Source: Aequorivita capsosiphonis DSM 23843
Lineage (GTDB): Bacteria > Bacteroidota > Bacteroidia > Flavobacteriales > Flavobacteriaceae
Assembly (NCBI RefSeq): GCF_000429125.1
Contig: NZ_KE386850.1
Span: forward strand, 21,940-85,939
Length of the DNA stretch: 64,000 nt
Reading direction: 5' to 3'
Each line of letters starts with the position of its first letter. The stretch's first letter is position 1. Below, in pieces: positions 61,059-64,000 of the stretch. A model generated the notes under the pieces. That model was not told the origin of the DNA and searched no databases. It saw only the letters and a program-made list of their open reading frames with translations. A program made the translations under genes and the position numbers.

Positions 61059-63833
61059 ATGAAACAAATTCTTTCTGTTTTTCTGGTTTTCTTAATTTCA
61101 GCAAGTTCCTTCTCCCAAAACTTTAAAGTTAGCGGTACCCTAATAGATAAGGAAACGCGTGACCCACTTGAAGCGGCAACGGTTTTTATGGAAACCTTGA
61201 AAGACAGCACCTTGATTACCTATACTATTACGAATAGAGATGGAAAATTTGTTTTGGAAGGGAATACTTCGGTTAAAAAAGCGCGTGTTAATATCAGTTT
61301 CGTCGGTTACGAATCTTTTCAGAAAGAAATAGATTTGAATAAACCTGTTCAGGATTTAGGGAGTATTCCCATTGCCGTATCTGTTGCAAGCTTGGATGAA
61401 GTAATTGTAAAATCGCGTGCTCCCGTAACCATCAAAAAAGATACTTTGGAATTCAACGTGGCTTCTTTCAAAACAAAAAAGGACGCAACAATTGAAGATT
61501 TATTAAAAGAATTACCCGGAGTGGAAGTGGATCCCGATGGAAAAATAAAAGTGAACGGGAAAGAGGTGAAAAATGTGATGGTTAACGGAAAACCTTTCTT
61601 CGGAGACGATCCAACAATTGCTACCCGAAACTTGACAAAGGAGATAATCGAGAAGGTACAGGTGATGGACACCAAAACCAAGGCCGAAGCATTTACAGGC
61701 GAAACTGGCGACCAAGATAGCAAAACCATTAACCTTACAATTAAGGAAGAAAATAATAAAGGTATTTTCGGAAGAGTAGCTGCCGGTGGTGGTACGGATA
61801 AACGTTTTGAATATGCCGGTCTCTTTAATTATTTCGATAACGATAGACGATTGAGCGTCTTGGGAGGTGGAAACAATACAAATTCTCCAGGATTTAGTTT
61901 TGGTGAAATTCAGAAAATGTTTGGAGGTGGGGGCAATATGTCAATGAGCAGTACGGGCGCTTTTTCAATAGACGGACGTAGTTTTGGATATGGCGAAGGC
62001 ATTGTAAACAGCCGGATTGCCGGTGCCAATTATGCCGATGTAATTAAAAAGAAAACTGACGTCACTGCCAATTATTTTTACTCTGGAAGTAGTTCGTATA
62101 GTGATTCCAAAATAGAGCGGGAAAATATTTTGCCAGATCGTAGCTATTTTACCGATATCGACAAAACTAGCGATAGTGAAACAGACAGTCATACAGTCAA
62201 CTTAGGTTTTGATATTAAAATTGACTCCACATTTCTTATCAATATAAAACCGACGCTTTCCTATAATAAATTGAAGGGCAATAGGCAGAATGAATCGGCT
62301 TCTATGGATGAAGATCGTGTGCTAACAAATTCCGCCAATGCAGAGAGCTCAAATGATATGGAGAGCCGAAAGTTTGAAAATATAATGGATTTTACAAAGA
62401 AATACGGGAGTGGAGGTGGATTTGTCAAGTTTAATTTCACTAATGAATGGAACAATACGGAAGCGGCGGATTATCTTTTAAGTGAAACCCTAATTTATGG
62501 AGAAACACCTTCAGCGGAGATAAGAGATCAATATACCGATTCCAAAAATGATGCTACTAAATATGTTGCGAGTGTCACTTATAGAACGCCACTTTTCCCT
62601 GAGAAATTATTTATGGATTTAAAATATCACTATGATTTTAAACAGAATCTAAATACTAAAACGGTTTTTGATTTTGACGAATCAAGGCAGAACTATTCCC
62701 TTTTCAATACCACTTTGAGTACGGATTATACTTTTAAAAATACTAGAAGTATCCCGTATGCCTCGCTTGTTTTTAAAGCTGAAAAAATCTCATTGGAAGG
62801 AGGTGTGGGGTATGTTTTTCAAAAACTTGAAGGAAAGGATGGGTTGCGACCTGAGTTGAAAGTGGACAACCGGTTTGAAGCATTCCAAATGTACGCGCGC
62901 GGAAATGTTAACTTTTCTTCAACGGCTCGGCTATATTTGGGCTACACGCTTCGCAATGAAGCACCGCAAATTGAGCAGTTGCTTCCAAGTACCGATGTGT
63001 CTGACCCACTCAACATTATTACCGGAAATCCTGATTTAAAGCCGGTAAACTCACATTCCCTCTATCTGAATTTCAATAATTATAACTTCCAAAAAGGCGT
63101 AGGCTATTACGCATATTTAAATGCTGAAATTGATGAAAACGCCGTGGTGTCGCAGACTATTGTTGATGAAAATAACATTCGACAAACTACTTATGCCAAT
63201 GTAAAAGGTGCGTATAACATTTCGGGAAGTCTTTCTGCAAATAGAAAATTTGACTTGGACAGTTTAGTGAGTATCAAGCCTAGAATTGGGGTTTGGAGCA
63301 ATTATTCCCAAGACATCAATTTTAGCAATGGAATTGAATACCAAAGCCACAACTACTCTATAACCCCAAATATGGGACTAAGCTTATCTTGGCAGAAAAT
63401 TTTGGATATTAGAACAAGTTATTCAGTTAGAATCGGTAAAAACAGTTTTGAAAACAATCTTTTCGAGGATCGAAACTACATAAGTCATTTCGCAAAACTT
63501 GGAACGAGCCTATTTGTGCCAAAGAATTTTGAATGGAGAAACGATATCGATTTCAGTTATAATCCCGATATAGCTGAAGGTTTCCAGAAGAGTGCTTGGT
63601 TTTGGAACAGCACGCTGGCCTATTCAATGTTGAAGGAACAAGGAACCTTGACGTTGAAAATTTACGATTTGCTAAACCAAAATACCAATGCCCGCAGAAC
63701 GTCTTCAGAAAACTTTATTCAGGATAGCCAAAGCACGGTTTTGCAACAATATTTTATGTTGAGTTTTAGCTATAAGTTTAATACTTTGGGAAGTAAAGGC
63801 GATACAGGAGGTAGTCCTTTTCATTTTGATTAG
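61059..63833 (+). CDS. Outer-membrane beta-barrel protein with carboxypeptidase-regulatory-like domain
   Basis: A 924-aa relative of the protein at 16517-19276. Signal peptide MKQILSVFLVFLISASSFSQN; CarboxypepD_reg-like domain at about 23-105 (VSGTLIDKETRDPLEAATVF, SFVGYESFQKEIDL); plug-like region with IEDLLKELPGVEVDPDGKIKVNGKEVKNVMVNGK in short pieces near 146-178; a Gly-rich loop (MFGGGGNMSMSSTG near 287-300) and a long beta-barrel. Ends in LSFSYKFNTLGSKGDTGGSPFHFD, whose last residues extend past the final strand. No partner GLPGLI gene is near; ligand unknown. Confidence 0.9.
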   Translation: MKQILSVFLVFLISASSFSQNFKVSGTLIDKETRDPLEAATVFMETLKDSTLITYTITNRDGKFVLEGNTSVKKARVNISFVGYESFQKEIDLNKPVQDLGSIPIAVSVASLDEVIVKSRAPVTIKKDTLEFNVASFKTKKDATIEDLLKELPGVEVDPDGKIKVNGKEVKNVMVNGKPFFGDDPTIATRNLTKEIIEKVQVMDTKTKAEAFTGETGDQDSKTINLTIKEENNKGIFGRVAAGGGTDKRFEYAGLFNYFDNDRRLSVLGGGNNTNSPGFSFGEIQKMFGGGGNMSMSSTGAFSIDGRSFGYGEGIVNSRIAGANYADVIKKKTDVTANYFYSGSSSYSDSKIERENILPDRSYFTDIDKTSDSETDSHTVNLGFDIKIDSTFLINIKPTLSYNKLKGNRQNESASMDEDRVLTNSANAESSNDMESRKFENIMDFTKKYGSGGGFVKFNFTNEWNNTEAADYLLSETLIYGETPSAEIRDQYTDSKNDATKYVASVTYRTPLFPEKLFMDLKYHYDFKQNLNTKTVFDFDESRQNYSLFNTTLSTDYTFKNTRSIPYASLVFKAEKISLEGGVGYVFQKLEGKDGLRPELKVDNRFEAFQMYARGNVNFSSTARLYLGYTLRNEAPQIEQLLPSTDVSDPLNIITGNPDLKPVNSHSLYLNFNNYNFQKGVGYYAYLNAEIDENAVVSQTIVDENNIRQTTYANVKGAYNISGSLSANRKFDLDSLVSIKPRIGVWSNYSQDINFSNGIEYQSHNYSITPNMGLSLSWQKILDIRTSYSVRIGKNSFENNLFEDRNYISHFAKLGTSLFVPKNFEWRNDIDFSYNPDIAEGFQKSAWFWNSTLAYSMLKEQGTLTLKIYDLLNQNTNARRTSSENFIQDSQSTVLQQYFMLSFSYKFNTLGSKGDTGGSPFHFD

Positions 63834-64000
63834 AAATCGTTGACTTTGGCTTTTTACAATACACTTTTAAATACGCTGAAAAACCTGCTTCTGTACGTGA
63901 TCTTCATTCCTGAATACTGCTCTCGCTTTCTATTGGCTATTATAAGGTAATTCCATATTTTTTCGCTACTTTGGATACTGACAAATTCAAAAGTCTCTTG
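63834..64000. other. Window end, no assigned gene
   Basis: Non-coding AT-rich DNA. A minus-strand reading KRLLNLSVSKVAKKYGITL ending at TAA (63942-63940) enters from the right edge and might be the C-terminus of a gene beyond the window, but there is too little to identify. Confidence 0.3.

Noticed and set aside
63940-64000. Partial minus-strand gene at the right edge
   Set aside because: Only about 19 codons are visible (KRLLNLSVSKVAKKYGITL), too little to call.

Overview
The window looks like a chromosomal segment of a low-to-mid GC Bacteroidetes, most likely a marine-type Flavobacteriaceae (genus not resolved). Pointers are: Bacteroidetes-type promoters (TTG, about 19 nt, TAnnTTTG), few Shine-Dalgarno sites, a GLPGLI-family secreted protein, a protein with a type IX secretion (T9SS) C-terminal sorting domain, two carboxypeptidase-regulatory-like plus beta-barrel outer-membrane proteins, a long two-part aromatic amino acid hydroxylase, and a type II-C CRISPR locus of flavobacterial style. 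No tRNA or rRNA genes were seen.

Layout. 1-1605: remains of a type II CRISPR-Cas locus. cas1 and cas2 are intact and a tracrRNA gene with terminator is recognisable, but cas9 is reduced to its first 12 codons (RuvC-I start MKRILGLDLGTN) joined almost directly to cas1. No array lies inside the window. 1.8-3.6 kb: a hypothetical protein and about 1 kb of empty DNA. 3.6-12.7 kb: phosphate/polyphosphate genes (soluble PPase ppa, membrane PPase hppA, polyphosphate kinase ppk1) with an MgtC/DUF4010 membrane protein, an App1-type phosphatase and a DUF4160/DUF2442 pair. 12.8-13.8 kb: a higBA toxin-antitoxin pair sandwiched between full ppk1 and a second copy of the ppk1 5' end. 13.9-20.4 kb: deoxynucleoside kinase, GLPGLI protein, large outer-membrane protein, DUF4230, rhodanese. 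20.4-22.3 kb: aromatic amino acid hydroxylase carrying an in-frame palindromic insertion.

22.9-43.5 kb: a phenylacetate (paa) catabolic cluster, all on the + strand except one transporter. The order is paaE-A-B-(broken four-helix-bundle gene)-C-(second broken four-helix-bundle gene)-D-G-H-I-(YpfJ-like metallopeptidase)-J-(duplicated RHH/MazF module)-Z-(broken RAYT transposase with REP hairpins)-(BASS transporter, - strand)-F-Y, followed by E2 and fused E1 of a branched-chain-type 2-oxoacid dehydrogenase. Together these would epoxidise phenylacetyl-CoA, isomerise it to the oxepin, open the ring and beta-oxidise it to acetyl-CoA and succinyl-CoA. The ligase paaK and a dedicated regulator are not in the window. 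A textbook promoter precedes paaE.

43.5-53.5 kb: a TPR/HTH regulator, a T9SS cargo protein, a VOC protein, an uncharacterised overlapping gene pair (lipoprotein plus 790-aa helical-repeat protein) and cell-envelope lipoproteins. 53.5-55.8 kb: hutU and a small Cys-rich DUF5522-like protein. 56-59.7 kb: GTPase genes era and der with an MtfA-like peptidase and a membrane protein between them. 59.8-64 kb: a YczE-like membrane protein and a second large outer-membrane receptor-like protein.

Intergenic DNA is unusually rich in repeats: a roughly 230-270 nt structured element in three copies each upstream of a + strand gene, a 148-bp MITE-like element with 18-bp perfect inverted ends before era, stem-loop elements clustered in the paa region, REP hairpins around a dead RAYT, palindromes that have entered coding regions in frame, and GAAATC-type simple repeats.
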